Of a stretch of 64,000 bases of DNA, positions 23,561 through 34,200 are shown piece by piece. The stretch is taken from contig JAJEKV010000012.1 of the NCBI GenBank assembly GCA_021234155.1, positions 9,700,448 through 9,764,447 on the forward strand, in the 5' to 3' direction. Position 1 is the stretch's first letter. Every line of letters begins with the position of its first letter. Source of the DNA: Isoetes taiwanensis. Lineage: Eukaryota > Streptophyta > Lycopodiopsida > Isoetales > Isoetaceae. The translations under genes were made by a program, and so were the position numbers. The notes under the pieces are model-generated. The model made no database searches, had not been told where the DNA came from, and worked only from the letters and a program-made list of their open reading frames with translations.

Positions 23561-24096
23561 TATTCAAGTCATAGTTCGACCATATGCATTATGCAGTGGC
23601 TTGGATGTAGATTACTCGTCAGGCAGTATGTCTGGGCATATTGCAATGCAATAATAAATGCAAAACTCTAAAACGGAGCTTGTTCCACTTTACAGTTGCT
23701 GTAATTGTTGAGCTGCTGTCTTCTTTCTGGTATTTTCCCAGTTCCAATATCATTACCTGATCCAAGGAACGAATATCCAATGCCAGATCTTGCAATAAAA
23801 AACAAGGCCAAGTTAAGTGACTCACATTTCTTTTGTCATAGATTCTTTCGGTAGAAGCTCATTTCCAAATGCTCTGAATTTCCACACAATATGACAAGGC
23901 AATCTATCTCATTGTTGTCCTATCATTATATTTTCCAGCATAGCATAGATTTTATCAATCTCTGGATGGTGTTCGTCTACGTACCTTTGCATCAACTCTA
24001 CTTTATAAGAACTTTTTATCATATGAGCCCCCGCATATCTGACATGAGCACATATGCCCCAGAACAAAAATGATCTAGTTGAAGAATTTCATCAAA

Positions 24097-25640
24097 TCAT
24101 TTTCTTGCTAGCTGCACATTGCAATGTATTTTGCATGAAGTTAATAGTGTGGTCCACAGACATATGTCAGGATGCAATGTCGTTTTGAGCAAATTTTCAG
24201 CTTCATTGACACAGGCAGCATGACCCAGTAGATCCACCAAACATGTAACATGAAATATGTTGTGCGCCTGATGATCACCATATTGGCTCATGCTCTTAAA
24301 AAAAAAAATCCTTCATCCACTAGGCCTAGCCTGTTTATTGCAGTAAGAATGCCAGTAAAAATTATAGCATTTGGTTTAACACCATCATGTTGCATATCTA
24401 GAAGGGACTGCATTGTAGGTCCAGCTTCACCAAGCTGAGCATATTGTAACTATTGTCCCCCAAGACACTACACTTCTATTGGGCATTTTATCAAAGACAT
24501 TCCGTGCCTCTGCCAAGCTCCCACATTTGGCATATATATCAACGAGAGCATTACCCAAGACACTATCATGTTGGAATTTATCATCAGTAATTTGTTCATG
24601 GATACTCCTTCCTTGTTCTATGGCACCTACATTACCACATGCTTTCAAAACACTCAACACTGTAACCTTAATAGGCGTTATCCACATATTTTCAAAACAT
24701 TGGAAAACAAGATAACCTTCTCCAAGCTCAGCATATCCCAAAATCATAGAATTCCAAGTTATGACATTTCTACAAGGCAATGTTATGAAAAAGCTCCATG
24801 CTTCTTCCAAACTGCCAAATTTGGCATACATATCAACGAGAGCACTTCCAACAAAAATGTCAGATTCGAGTTTATTTTCAAGAATCTGCTTATGGATGTC
24901 CTTACCTTGATCTAAGGACCCAATACTACTACATGCTTTCAAGATACTTGAAAATGTGAACTTATCTGGCATTATGCTCTTGCATTGCATACTCTGAAAA
25001 CATTTCAAGGCAAGGTGGCAATCATTGCACCCCAAGCTACTACATCTAGATTCTGGAGTTTGTCAAATACACTTTGAGCTTCCTTCAAGCTCCCACATTT
25101 GGCATACATATGAACAATTGTACTTCCCACCACAATGTCAGATTGAAGACCACTTTGAATAATCTGCTCATGAATTCTCCTACCCTGTTCTACATAGTCC
25201 AATGCTGGAACACGCTTTTAAAATGCCTGGAAACGTAAATTTATCTGCTTTCTTACCTGATTCCTCCATCCGTTCATATAAATGGAGCACTGTTCCACAA
25301 TCTCCAAGTTTGGCATGCACGTCAATAATTGCATTCCATGTACATTGACTTGGTCGTAAAACCTTGATGAAGGCTTAAATTGCTTGATCCAAACTTTTGC
25401 AAGAAGTAAACAGACGAATAAAGTGATCAGAGAGACATGCATTTGAAGCAAGCCCACCTAGTCCTATCAAAAACTATAATGTTTACCAGATTCCAGGTCT
25501 CCTAACTTGGTGCATTCTTGGACGAGCACGTAAGCAGATTCTCGGGAGATAGATATGCCTTGCATCTTCTGACTATTTTCCGTGAAATGAAAAGCCTCAT
25601 CCAAGTGTGTGGAATGCTTGAACGACATTCTTTGCACGCA
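24097..25640 (-). pseudogene. PLS-type pentatricopeptide-repeat (PPR) pseudogene
   Basis: Read on the - strand from 25.6 to 24.1 kb: LFTSCKSLDQAI, CTWNAIIDVHAKLGDC, DKFTFPGILKACSSIG, RRIHEQIIQSGLQSDIVVGS, HMYAKCGSLKEAQSVFDKL, then an open 202-residue segment (25035-24427) with further P, L and S motifs (FTFSSILKACSSIGSLDQGK, VGSALVDMYAKFGSLEEAW, VVSWGTIV), and finally LVDLLGHAACVNEAENLL with LLTSCKIHCNVQLARK, which looks like the start of an E domain. At least three frameshifts or stops and an A run at 24297-24309 break it. Such proteins bind organelle transcripts and direct RNA editing; this copy cannot be expressed whole. A DYW domain was not found. Confidence 0.85.
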
Positions 25641-26964
25641 CAGAAGAACAGAAAACAGAGGGTTCCTTCTCTAGAATCCGGTTAGCCGGTTTCGAAATCG
25701 ATGATCGCCAATTTACACCCTATAGTAAGTTTGGAGCAGTCATTGGCATATTCATGGCATATACTAGCATATACTTAGAATATGCCATAAACCCACATAA
25801 ACAAGAGCTTGCCCCCCTAGGGGCAACCCAAAAAATTCAAATACGTTAACCAAAACAACCCGTAACGTACGAGACAATCTTATACCATTCAGGCCAGTTG
25901 AGATTTTTGCAGAATTCAAATTTCCCACGTGTGAAATTTGAACTTGGCATATGATCCATTCTTGATCAACCAAGTGCTCACAACAATTCTTCTCAGATGC
26001 TTCACAACTCAATTAAATAATAGCCTTTTAATTTTCTAACAAATTCAATCTTGGCAATAACAAAATCTGGTGTGGCTTGGGTCATCTAATTTTTTTTAAA
26101 TCAACAATGAAAGGAATTAGAAAAAGCCAAGAAAGTAGGCCTTGGAGATAGAAGAAGTCGAGAATATATTTGCCCAAATTGTGCTATACCTTGAGCCAAA
26201 AGGGATCATACAATCGTTGCAAAACATAGTAGATCTAACCTATGGGGTTAGATACCGTACGTAATCTACATCTTATATATCTCAAACACCTAGTTTTTCT
26301 TGATATCTAAAACGCAAGAACATCATCTAAAAACCATGTTTACATGCTTGCACCCATAATAGTGGGGAAAAAAAGGACCTTCATTGCATTGTGTAGCCCT
26401 TCCACAGCCCCTAGCGTGCCTATCTGGTATTTTTTTTTTGTTAATCTCCTTTTTTTTTTCCTTTTTGGGCTTGAGTGACAACTGAACATTGAAGTGGTTA
26501 AAATATTTTCTAGGACAAAATACATAAGTATTATATATTGTCAATAGCAAGTCATAGAGAAACGCTAGTTTTAAAAGATGTATGACACAAGATGATTTGC
26601 TGCACTGCTATATCAATAAATTCAACCAAACCAGAATAGGCCCAAAGTAATCTTTTCCAACAAAACTCCTAACTTGTAGCAAATGGTATCATGTATTGGT
26701 ATCTGTAACATAAAATATTTGGTAGATGCAAGAAAGATATAGGACATGAAATGCTTGGTAGATGCAAGAAAAATATAAGACTTTTATATCACATCTACTT
26801 GATTTTGCTCGTTGCCCATAATATCGTTGATAAATACAAGATAGCCAGAACCAAACCCCCTAATATGGGCTACACTTTCTATGCCATATAGGTTGCATTG
26901 GCTCATTCACATAATTTGTCCATGTAATTAGATATATCAAAATAAGAATTGAATTTCAATTAAT
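25641..26964. other. Spacer with no supported gene
   Basis: AT-rich; contains T runs at 26429 and 26451 and short composition-driven frames only. Confidence 0.4.
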
Positions 26965-27035
26965 TTTTATCATCCGCGAAGATCAAACTGGCCTATGGGA
27001 CCCAAACAAGGAATACATCAAACAATTGCATAATA
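26965..27035 (-). mobile_element. Tail-only copy of the GC-rich LINE family (copy 3)
   Basis: The + strand reads TTTTTATCATCCGCGAAGAT, then CAAACTGGCCTATGGGACCC and AATACATCAAAC, matching the tails at 15276 and 3871 over about 60 bases. No LINE coding sequence precedes it on the - strand. Confidence 0.5.
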
Positions 27036-27525
27036 TGAAGTTCTTATCATGCCCATGTCTTCAATTTCTATTGGTCTTACATCTAGTAGATTATCAAAAG
27101 ATATGGTTTGCTGTCCTCTGGTCCTAGCATTAAAATCACCTACCAATATCACATCTTGGTCTTTGTAATGACGAGTGTCAGATTCTACTTACAACCCGTC
27201 AATTATAGAACTTGGCAAGAGCTTCGGGTTTTAATGGACGACGCCAATTGCATATTAGATTCCATTAACCGATTTTAGATCAGACATTGAAAATGAAACT
27301 CCTAGTCTTAACCTCTTGTCATTTAAATTTAAGATTTGGCAATTACAAGTCATTACGAAGCTAAATCGAACCCCAAATTTCAACATTTACTAACACGACA
27401 TTTCATAATTCGTTGTTATTTTAATTCCAACAATAGAGGAATCTGACCTTGAGCTCATGGAAAGGATTATTGTCAGAAAACATACCCATATGGCATATCC
27501 ATGCGGCACTGCGTGGACATCTCAG

Positions 27526-27682
27526 TGATCCAGCTCAAGAGCCACAATCGTGACTCTTGGCTGGGGCTACATCCCTTTCTGGTTATGTCTCTTTGAGGCC
27601 TATGTAATGCTATGGTGAGGGCTCTTTTACCAGTCCAATCCATTCTTATTTTGTATATCCATTCTCTATTTATATTTTAGCA
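27526..27682 (+). repeat. 5' LTR of the TRIM-sized element
   Basis: 157 bp, TG...CA ends, nearly identical in plan to the copy at 28464-28621, with many transition differences such as TGATCCAGCTCAAGAGCC versus TGATCCAGCCCAAGAGCC. Confidence 0.75.
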
Positions 27683-27695
27683 TGGTATCAGAGCC
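27683..27695 (+). promoter_or_regulatory. Primer-binding site (initiator Met-tRNA)
   Basis: TGGTATCAGAGCC directly follows the LTR; this is the standard plant retrotransposon primer site. Confidence 0.8.
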
Positions 27696-28463
27696 TTCAG
27701 ACTAATTTGCAATCCAAGGCCTGGCAGAAATGCAATAAGCTTTGGAATTTAGGGATTCAGTGGGAGCAGTGATTTTGGTGTTCTTCCTCAAAAGCAATAC
27801 TGGGAAACAAAATGGATTATGGATAGATTACACAAAAATTTCTCATTTATAGAAGAAGCATGGCTGCTGCAAGCTATTAGGTTGTTTCTCCAATTATGGT
27901 GGAGAAATCTGATGGAGATAAGTTTTACATACGGAAGATAAGAGTTAGATCTTTATTGATGGAGAGAGATTTGGTGAAGATTGTCGATGGCAGTGAAACA
28001 AAATCTGTTGATCCTGATGCAGCAACTAAGTGGGAGATTTGAGATGCAAGATCAAGAGCTATATTTCAATAATGTCTCAGTGATAATCTGGCCCCACTAT
28101 AATACATTGCAAGACTTCGAAGGAGATCTGGAATTTTCCAGAAGGCATCTATGGAGACAAGGGTAAATCAACTATGGTGTTCCTGCGCCGCAAGCTCTTG
28201 GATTTGCGAATTTTAGATAGCAATATTGTGACTTTTGTAAGCGAATATAATTAAGCATCAATTAGCAGCCATAGGTTTGCCTATTGATGATGATGAAGGA
28301 GTGGCAATATTGTTATGAGAGCTTCCAAGCATCTATGATACATTATCCTTCAATCTGTTGAGCATTAAAGATTTGAAACCTCAAGGGTTATTCAAGCTCT
28401 TCTTAAAGAGGATAACAGGCAAAAGATCAAAGAGGGGTCTGCAATGGAATATCCAGGTGGGAG

Positions 28464-28621
28464 TGATCCAGCCCAAGAGCCACAATCGGGACTCTTGGCT
28501 GGGGTTGCATCCCTTTCTAGTTACGCCTCTTTCAGGCCTACGTAATGCTACCGTGAGGGCTATTCTCACCAGTCCAATCCATTCTTATTGTGTATATACA
28601 TTCTCTGATCATATTTTAGCA
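28464..28621 (+). repeat. 3' LTR of the TRIM-sized element
   Basis: 158 bp, preceded by the purine tract at 28455-28463. It ends TTTTAGCA and is followed by ATTAT. Confidence 0.75.
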
Positions 28622-28629
28622 ATTATCTC

Positions 28630-28956
28630 TGTCTATGTCGGTTGCTTGTAAAAGGGCATGTTACGCGGAGCAAAATAACAAAGACTAGAATAAGTTCCTG
28701 TGAGTCCTTTCCTGATGAGAATGAGGATTTGAGAGCAAAAAGTGGTGCTGGGGGCGTCAAAAGCACTTACACTGAAATCCAACCTCCAATAACAGGAAGA
28801 AAAGATGAGGAGGTAGAGTTCGTAGATCTCGAACTAGTTGAGCTAGAGCCCGCCAAGCAGCCTGTTCCAGTACCCTTAGAATCAGAAACAGGTGTCTCTG
28901 GCTTTGTGGCATCTCAAGAAACAGACCCAAAGGGAGATGAGAGCCCTGTGGACTAG
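28630..28956 (+). CDS. Candidate terminal exon, acidic protein of unknown family
   Basis: An open frame beginning nine bases after the TRIM ends at a TAG (28954-28956). The peptide includes FPDENEDLRAKSGAGGVKST, DEEVEFVDLELVELEPAKQP and ends TDPKGDESPVD. Its Glu/Asp/Pro-rich, non-repetitive composition looks like the flexible tail of a real protein. No ATG lies in a good position, so it would be a last exon whose upstream part may have been separated by the TRIM insertion. The family is not recognised. Confidence 0.3.
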   Translation, partial: CLCRLLVKGHVTRSKITKTRISSCESFPDENEDLRAKSGAGGVKSTYTEIQPPITGRKDEEVEFVDLELVELEPAKQPVPVPLESETGVSGFVASQETDPKGDESPVD

Positions 28957-29771
28957 GAAGAACCTCCCCCCGTATAAATTTACACCGACAGGTTTCAATT
29001 TTAAAGTGTCGGTATAGATTTATACGAGAAACGCTCTATATGTATTGTATTATAAATTCAAGACGAATTTTGAAATGGAATCCATTCATCTTGTCTCCAG
29101 CAATGTTTAATTACAGCAACTACCATTTATTTTCTACATACTTTATTCTTCTGTTTTCATAAATTGTACTTTTAAGGCCTTTACAAATTATGATGCAAAA
29201 GGACACTCTATGTTTGCTTCTTTTTTAACAAAATTAATTTGTTGGTTCTCCAACGTTAGAGAACTACCTTAAAACTGTCTTTTTTTCTTTGCTTTATTTT
29301 TCTTTTGATCACATAGTTATAAAAGTGTTACTTTTTATTTGGTATTCTAAACATCAAGTGTTCAACAATCTTTCATGCTCCCTATTTCATCTCTTTTTTG
29401 AATTTTCCAGAATTTTCAAAGGAATCTTTCAAATGAACTTCTTAAATAAGTGCGTTTCGTTTTAAAGCTTGTATTTTCCCTTTTCAACAGTTAATAGCTT
29501 AAGAGTTTCTGAATCGTCGTCTTCATCTGATTCATTCTTTTATTCAATCTCAGTTCTGGCCAATTGAATTGCCTCCTCCCTACTCTTTGCTATTGTTCTA
29601 GTAAAGGTAGATAAAGTTCCACATTTTGAAAACATTTTTGGAAATGGCAAGTACCTATTGGCTCACTGTCATGGTTGCTCTAGCAGTGTCTAGATCTGCA
29701 CACAATGAATCAAACTTATGATCTAAGTAATACTATTTTATCTTCATATTTTATCTTCCTCAACTCCTTTT
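28957..29771. other. AT-rich spacer
   Basis: T-rich, with an imperfect inverted repeat around 28971-29025 (CCGTATAAATTTACACCGACA against TGTCGGTATAGATTTATACG). No coding sequence is seen. Confidence 0.4.
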
Positions 29772-30110
29772 TTATGAGATCTTAACTTCATGTGTACTAA
29801 TCATACAGTTCCATGCATCTCTGGAACTCATAGATCTCAATTTTAGCATTATACTTGGTGCCACTTTGCACAGTACAATTGCCTTAGCCTGGTTCTCCTT
29901 CATGTGATCTTTCACATGACCTCTATTGCTCGCCTTATATGTTTTAGTAGCCTTTAAGGTTACTAAGATCTTTGCCACAGAACTACTGGCATCTCCAATA
30001 TCTTTGCTTTCTACAACCATGCTTTGTGATGCACTCTCTCCTGGCTCTATGACTTCCCATAGGCCTTCAAACTTTAAGACTTCCATAATCATCTCTTTCC
30101 AAATCTAAAA
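29772..30110 (-). pseudogene. Ty1/Copia gag N-terminal fragment
   Basis: The - strand frame reads MEVLKFEGLWEVIEPGES, then a variable stretch, then QAKAIVLCKVAPSIMLKLRS and SSRDAWNCM...HEVK. This is the plant Copia gag N-terminal domain (UBN2/DUF4219 type), which builds the virus-like particle. The frame stops at 29772 and no protease, integrase or RT follows, so the element is truncated. A primer-binding site lies just upstream at 30171-30185. Confidence 0.75.
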
Positions 30111-30170
30111 ACCATCAACACTTTTATATCAACACTGGTAGCTCCGAATCGAGTTAACATTGTATCTAAC

Positions 30171-30185
30171 CTGCTCTAATACCAC
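30171..30185 (-). promoter_or_regulatory. Primer-binding site of the minus-strand Copia remnant
   Basis: The - strand reads TGGTATTAGAGCAGG, a close variant of the initiator-Met primer site, about 60 bases before the gag remnant. The LTR would lie at higher coordinates (from about 30188) but its far end was not defined. Confidence 0.6.
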
Positions 30186-30399
30186 TGATAGCAATTTCGA
30201 ACAATGCTCTAACCTTCTCTAAACAATGTAAGGTTAATGGTTTAACCAAATTTGCCATATCACAATTAATTTTCTAATTCAATTGTTGCACTACTACTGA
30301 ATCACATGATGCCAAACTCAAATGTATTTCTTTATGGAATGAATGGTTACTCCGAATCATGTATATTATTAATAGGTGCTAAGATGTATGCACGCTTCC

Positions 30400-30587
30400 A
30401 CTATATAGGATTTTCCCTAGAAGGCGTGGGACGAATGACACCTCCATGCCCTTCACCCGGACACTTGCCCATCACAAGTGGTCCGAGTCAGACGAAGGGC
30501 ATTTCCTTAGTGATTGAGTTCCCATGGAAGGGAAATTTCCCATGTTTATACGATGGGGGCATCGTATAGGTTCGTAGAGCGTCACAA
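30400..30587 (+). repeat. 3' part of an LTR (family shared with 61.9-62.1 kb)
   Basis: Sequence ending GAGCGTCACAA abuts a primer-binding site. It contains GGACGAATGACACCTCCAT and the hairpin ATACGATG-GGGG-CATCGTAT (30549-30568). The same order (GGACAAATGACCCGTCCAT, ATACGATGGGAGCATCGTA, GACGTCACAA) occurs at 61951-62100. The LTR's left end was not found. Confidence 0.55.
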
Positions 30588-30598
30588 TGGTATCAGAG
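30588..30598 (+). promoter_or_regulatory. Primer-binding site (initiator Met-tRNA)
   Basis: TGGTATCAGAG follows the LTR end. The internal region it introduces leads into the H3-fusion ORF at 31222. Confidence 0.65.
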
Positions 30599-31221
30599 TA
30601 ATGAAGCCCTGACCGTGTTCTAACTCATCAGATCGATTAGTTGGTAGAGGATCTCTAACATAGGAAATTACCCTAAATCCGTAGGTAGTATGCTATTTAG
30701 CCTAAGTGTGTGAAAAATGAGTAAATTAGGAAGTGAGTTGTAGGATGTAAAACTTGGGCCTTGTTGAGTTTTTGGTAGGAAGAGGTCCCTTGCTCCCGGA
30801 GGCCATAAGTTTTAGTAGGAGGCTCGGATGAAGGCGCTTTTTGTGCCACTGCATTGAAAACATTTGAATAGCTAAGACCCCCTAGAAGCCCCATCAGAAG
30901 ATGCTCCAGATGAGATATTTTTAGAGTTTTGTCAAAGGTGGCGCCGATCGGGAAAAGTGAGTTTAGAATCCAATTTAAAAACGCGAAAACCCCTTCGGTG
31001 CCGCATTATATGCGTCGCGGCGTCGTATAAAATATTTTTTTTTATATGTTTTCAATTTAAAAAAAAAAAACAGCTAGGGATTTAAATTTTCTGAAGACGT
31101 TTTTTTTTTTTCCTTTTTTACTTCCTCTCTCCTCCTCAAGCCGCCATAGCCACCGGACCTCAAGCTCCCCTTCGCCATAGCCAAGCTCACCCAACCACCA
31201 GAGTTGACCACTCTACCATAG
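30599..31221 (+). promoter_or_regulatory. Untranslated leader before the H3-fusion ORF
   Basis: No coding sequence was found. A CGTATAAAAT box (about 31024-31033) followed by T and A tracts and a CT-rich stretch (31110-31150) could be an internal promoter and 5' leader, but this rests on appearance only. Confidence 0.3.
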
Positions 31222-32435
31222 CCAGGCATCATCCTAGCTCCTCACCCCATCGCCTACTTCCTCCTCCACAATTATGTCTCCTTTAGGTATGAGGAGAGCT
31301 ATGAGACACTCTACGTGACCCAGATTTTTGCCGAGCTTGGAAGCAACCTCGCTGGAGATCCCGAGAGGGTCGAAATCCTTCTTGATCAGCTGGTCCATTG
31401 CTTCACGGTAGGAGGCCAGATGCCTTACCCCGTCTTTCACTTGAGTAAGCGGTTTCTACTCAAGTTCAATGCCATTGGCGAAATATACACCCTTGTGGAG
31501 CAGCCAGATCAAGCCCTAATGCTAACCAAGTATTACCCCCCTGAATTTGCGACTGTCAGCAATGAGGAAGCCGCAAGAGTGGAGGCACAGAAGGTCATGG
31601 ACCTGGCCATAGCAGTTGATGCCCAAGAGGTGGCGAGTGGAGATCCAAAGGCTAGAGGTGCGCAATATGTTTTGTTGGAAAATGGAGAAGCCATTATAGA
31701 AGGATGCCCTCTTACCCTGCCCTTGTGTTATTATGATGAGGAGACTGCTTCCTATGGGATGACCTCCCTAAATACATTACTCCCGAACTCCAACATCCTA
31801 ATGAACTAGAGATGGCGGCCAAGCCAGATAGGTATATAACTGAGATGCTAAGGAGGATTGAAGTCCGTCAAGCACTGGAAAGTCATGCACAAAGAGAAGC
31901 CGAGCGGGTAGCAGAGAATCAAGCCAAGCAGGATGCTGACGAACTTCGGCTACCCACGATAAAACGAAGGTGTAAGAGTACTGCACACAAGTTGGAAGGC
32001 AGTTATAAGGAGCGCCTTCAGACAATGGGCGAAATAGGCAAGGCTATCTCCTCCAGTCGACGTCAAGACCGGGTTTGCGCTGCTGGACACCTTCCTACTA
32101 CAAGAAAGACCCTCCCCAAGCTGCTGGCTTCCCCGAAGAAGCCCCATAGGTGGAAACTTGATACAGCGGCTTTGAGGGAGATTCGCAAATATCAGAAGAC
32201 TATTGAGCTTCTGCTATGCAAGCTGCCATTCCAGTGGTTGGTTAGGGAGATTGCCCAGGAAATCAAGGCGAACCTTAGGTTTCAAACCTATGCCATACTT
32301 GCATTGCAGGAAGCCATAGAGGATTACCTGATGGTCCTTTTTGGAGATGCTAACCTTTGTGTCATTCATGCCAAGTGCGTCACTATAATGCCAAAGGATT
32401 TACACCTCGCCCGGAGAATTCGAGGGGATAATTGA
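31222..32435 (+). pseudogene. Histone H3-fold domain fused to an unknown helical N-terminal region
   Basis: The frame opens at 31222 after a TAG, with no clear ATG. It reads AYFLLHNYVSFRYEESYETL and onward to about 31760, where a one-base shift moves to the frame [20 protein letters not shown], continuing through [20 protein letters not shown] and a charged, probably coiled, stretch. Residues encoded at 32136-32432 are an H3 histone fold without gaps: [69 protein letters not shown], then a stop. Against canonical plant H3 from memory, about 70 percent of these residues agree; the N-terminal tail is short and altered ([12 protein letters not shown]). H3 normally pairs with H4 in the nucleosome core. 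R63, R69 and R116 are C, W and C. Lying behind an LTR and primer site, it may be a gag-position ORF that captured H3. A retrocopied H3 pseudogene is the alternative. Confidence 0.75.
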
Positions 32436-32730
32436 TAGTGTGGGAATTGTACACTTTCTTTGCATTGTAACATTATTGTACATTTTGTCCTTTGGTATAA
32501 ATATAAACTTTTCAGGCTTTATGTTACATACATAAATGTTTTGTGTAATTTTATATTGTGTTTTATAGAAAAAAAATAAAAATAAAAAAAATAAATAAAT
32601 AATGATGAAATAACTTTAGCGGGCGCTGATGTCAGCATACTTAAAGTCACTTTTGCTTTTATAAGGTTCCCTCATTTCTTTTCTGCTCCTCCAAGCACAC
32701 ACTCTCCTTCTACTCCTTTCTTCTTGACTC
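32436..32730 (+). promoter_or_regulatory. 3' flank of H3 ORF and 5' leader of the next ORF
   Basis: TATAAATATAAAC and an A-rich tract (32570-32605) follow the H3 stop and could be its polyadenylation region; no histone stem-loop is seen. CTTTTATAAGGTTCC (32656-32670) and a CT-rich leader precede the ATG at 32731. Confidence 0.3.
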
Positions 32731-33330
32731 ATGGACTTCTCTAGGCGCCAACAATTGTACATGGACGGGTGGGACCCCCAGATTCCCTTCGAGCTTCTCC
32801 ACCCTTATTTGCTCCAAGAAATAGATCTCATCAGTAACATGCAGGCACACCCCGAGTATACTGCATTCTTCGAGTTTTACATCCAGGACATGGTTGCCCA
32901 GTGTATCCAACACGGAGACCCTCCTCAGCGATATCTTAGCCAAGCACTTTTGCTACAGATGACAGGTGGCGACCGCCATGCCTCTAACGTCCTCCGTGGC
33001 ATTATTCGTTGGGCCAAGCACCCTCTCACCCTATAGCGGAATGATCGGACCTACTTTGAGGTCCGCTTCACATTGGCCATCTTGATGGACCATTATGTGG
33101 AAGATGAGGATATACTCGCAAAGAGGAGGGAGATGCAGGTCCCCTCGTCTTTTGAGGATGATGAGCGAGTCGATCTGAATGATTTCATGCAATGGAAACA
33201 ACTGGCTGAGGAAATGCCAATATATAGAAGCCAGGGGTCCAAACTTACCGGACTGGATACATTACCCGCAATGTGGATGAATCGTGTCATCGCCAACCTC
33301 AAGCACAAGAGTCCTCTGCAAGCTAGCTAA
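32731..33330 (+). pseudogene. Unknown ORF (one in-frame stop), possibly retroelement gag-like
   Basis: It starts at an ATG after a TATA-like box and CT-rich leader. It reads MDFSRRQQLYMDGWDPQIPF and ILMDHYVEDEDILAKRR, with a single TAG at 33034-33036; the frame then continues to 33330. The next readable piece, KLAKYCMDDFLDFSPTEFPP (about 33319-33380), is in another frame, so the original protein was longer. It is helical and acidic, with no recognised catalytic motif. The family is unknown; a capsid-like retroelement ORF is a guess from its position. Confidence 0.4.
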
Positions 33331-34200
33331 GTACTGCATGGATGACTTCCTCGATTTCTCTCCGACTGAGTTTCCACCATAGGTTCAGTGTTTGTTAAGC
33401 TTCCAGCAATAAGACATTGAGCCCTCGATAGCCTTTGAGGTTGCGACACCTGATACTGCAAGAAGCCCCATCAGAACCTTCCGAGGAAGCCTTCATCGCT
33501 ATGGGACCCTATGTTCCTAATATTAATGACGTCGAAGTTTCCATGGAACCAGATGAGGAAGGGGGGACTTGCTAGAAAACAAAGCCCATGTCTGGGAAGA
33601 GAAGTAGGAAGCCAAGGAAGAGTAAATGCTAGTGGATATTGATAAAGAAGTGGCCACGTCCACTTTGGATGAGATAAAGACCTTGGGTAACCATGTCACA
33701 CATTTCTTCCTTTTAGCTTTTAAGGAAGGGCAGGTCCTATTCATTGCACGGGATCTAGCTCCTGAGGTCTAGGCATCATGGTGGACACTTCGCGTCTTAT
33801 CAACTTTGGCAGGCCACATGAAGATAAACTACCGCATGCTCACTCTTGTGCTCATACGACGTGACCTTGCCATTGCCGCCTTAGGCCACGATATAGCCAC
33901 CTGGATGAGCACGAAATTGCTCGTGGCAACACCTTTGGCGAATGCCTTCTTGCCAGAGATTGCATCAGCAGCTGCCCTCAACGTCAGCCCATGCATACCT
34001 TGCTTCGTCATTGATGGCCACCTGAGCCTCCAACTCCTATACAGGAAGACGCGGGACCGAGTTCGTGATCTTACGTTCTTATGTAATAATTGTATTGGCC
34101 ACTCACTATGACTTCCTACACACATATCACTTTCACACAAACTACCTTAGCCTTCCAAATCAGTGACCTGCATATAAAATCTACAGCTTATTAACATTTA
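33331..34200 (+). pseudogene. Decayed continuation of the unknown ORF
   Basis: Fragments such as IEPSIAFEVATPDTARSP and AFIAMGPYVPNINDVEVSME appear in alternating frames to about 33560, followed by short open pieces to 34111 that look coding by composition but match nothing recognised. CpG and TpG richness and many TAG/TGA stops suggest methylation-driven decay. Confidence 0.3.

Larger units (their letters stand above)
27526..28621 (+). mobile_element. TRIM-sized LTR element with a Copia gag relic
   Basis: Two direct repeats of about 157 bp (27526-27682 and 28464-28621) start TGATCCAG and end TTTTAGCA. The primer-binding site TGGTATCAGAGCC, complementary to initiator-Met tRNA, begins at 27683, and the purine tract AGGTGGGAG precedes the second repeat. 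The internal 781 bp hold a broken Copia-type gag: SDGDKFYIRKIRVRSLLMER, then DLVKIVDGSE, then LPIDDDEGVAILL and ELPSIYDTLSF. Total length is 1.1 kb. The element needs proteins from an autonomous Copia. The 5-bp flanks differ (CTCAG and ATTAT), so the insertion may have recombined. Confidence 0.8.

Noticed and set aside
32136-32432. Centromeric H3 (CENH3) identity for the H3 fold
   Set aside because: There is no loop-1 insertion and the core matches canonical H3 better; the diverged tail alone is not evidence for CENH3.
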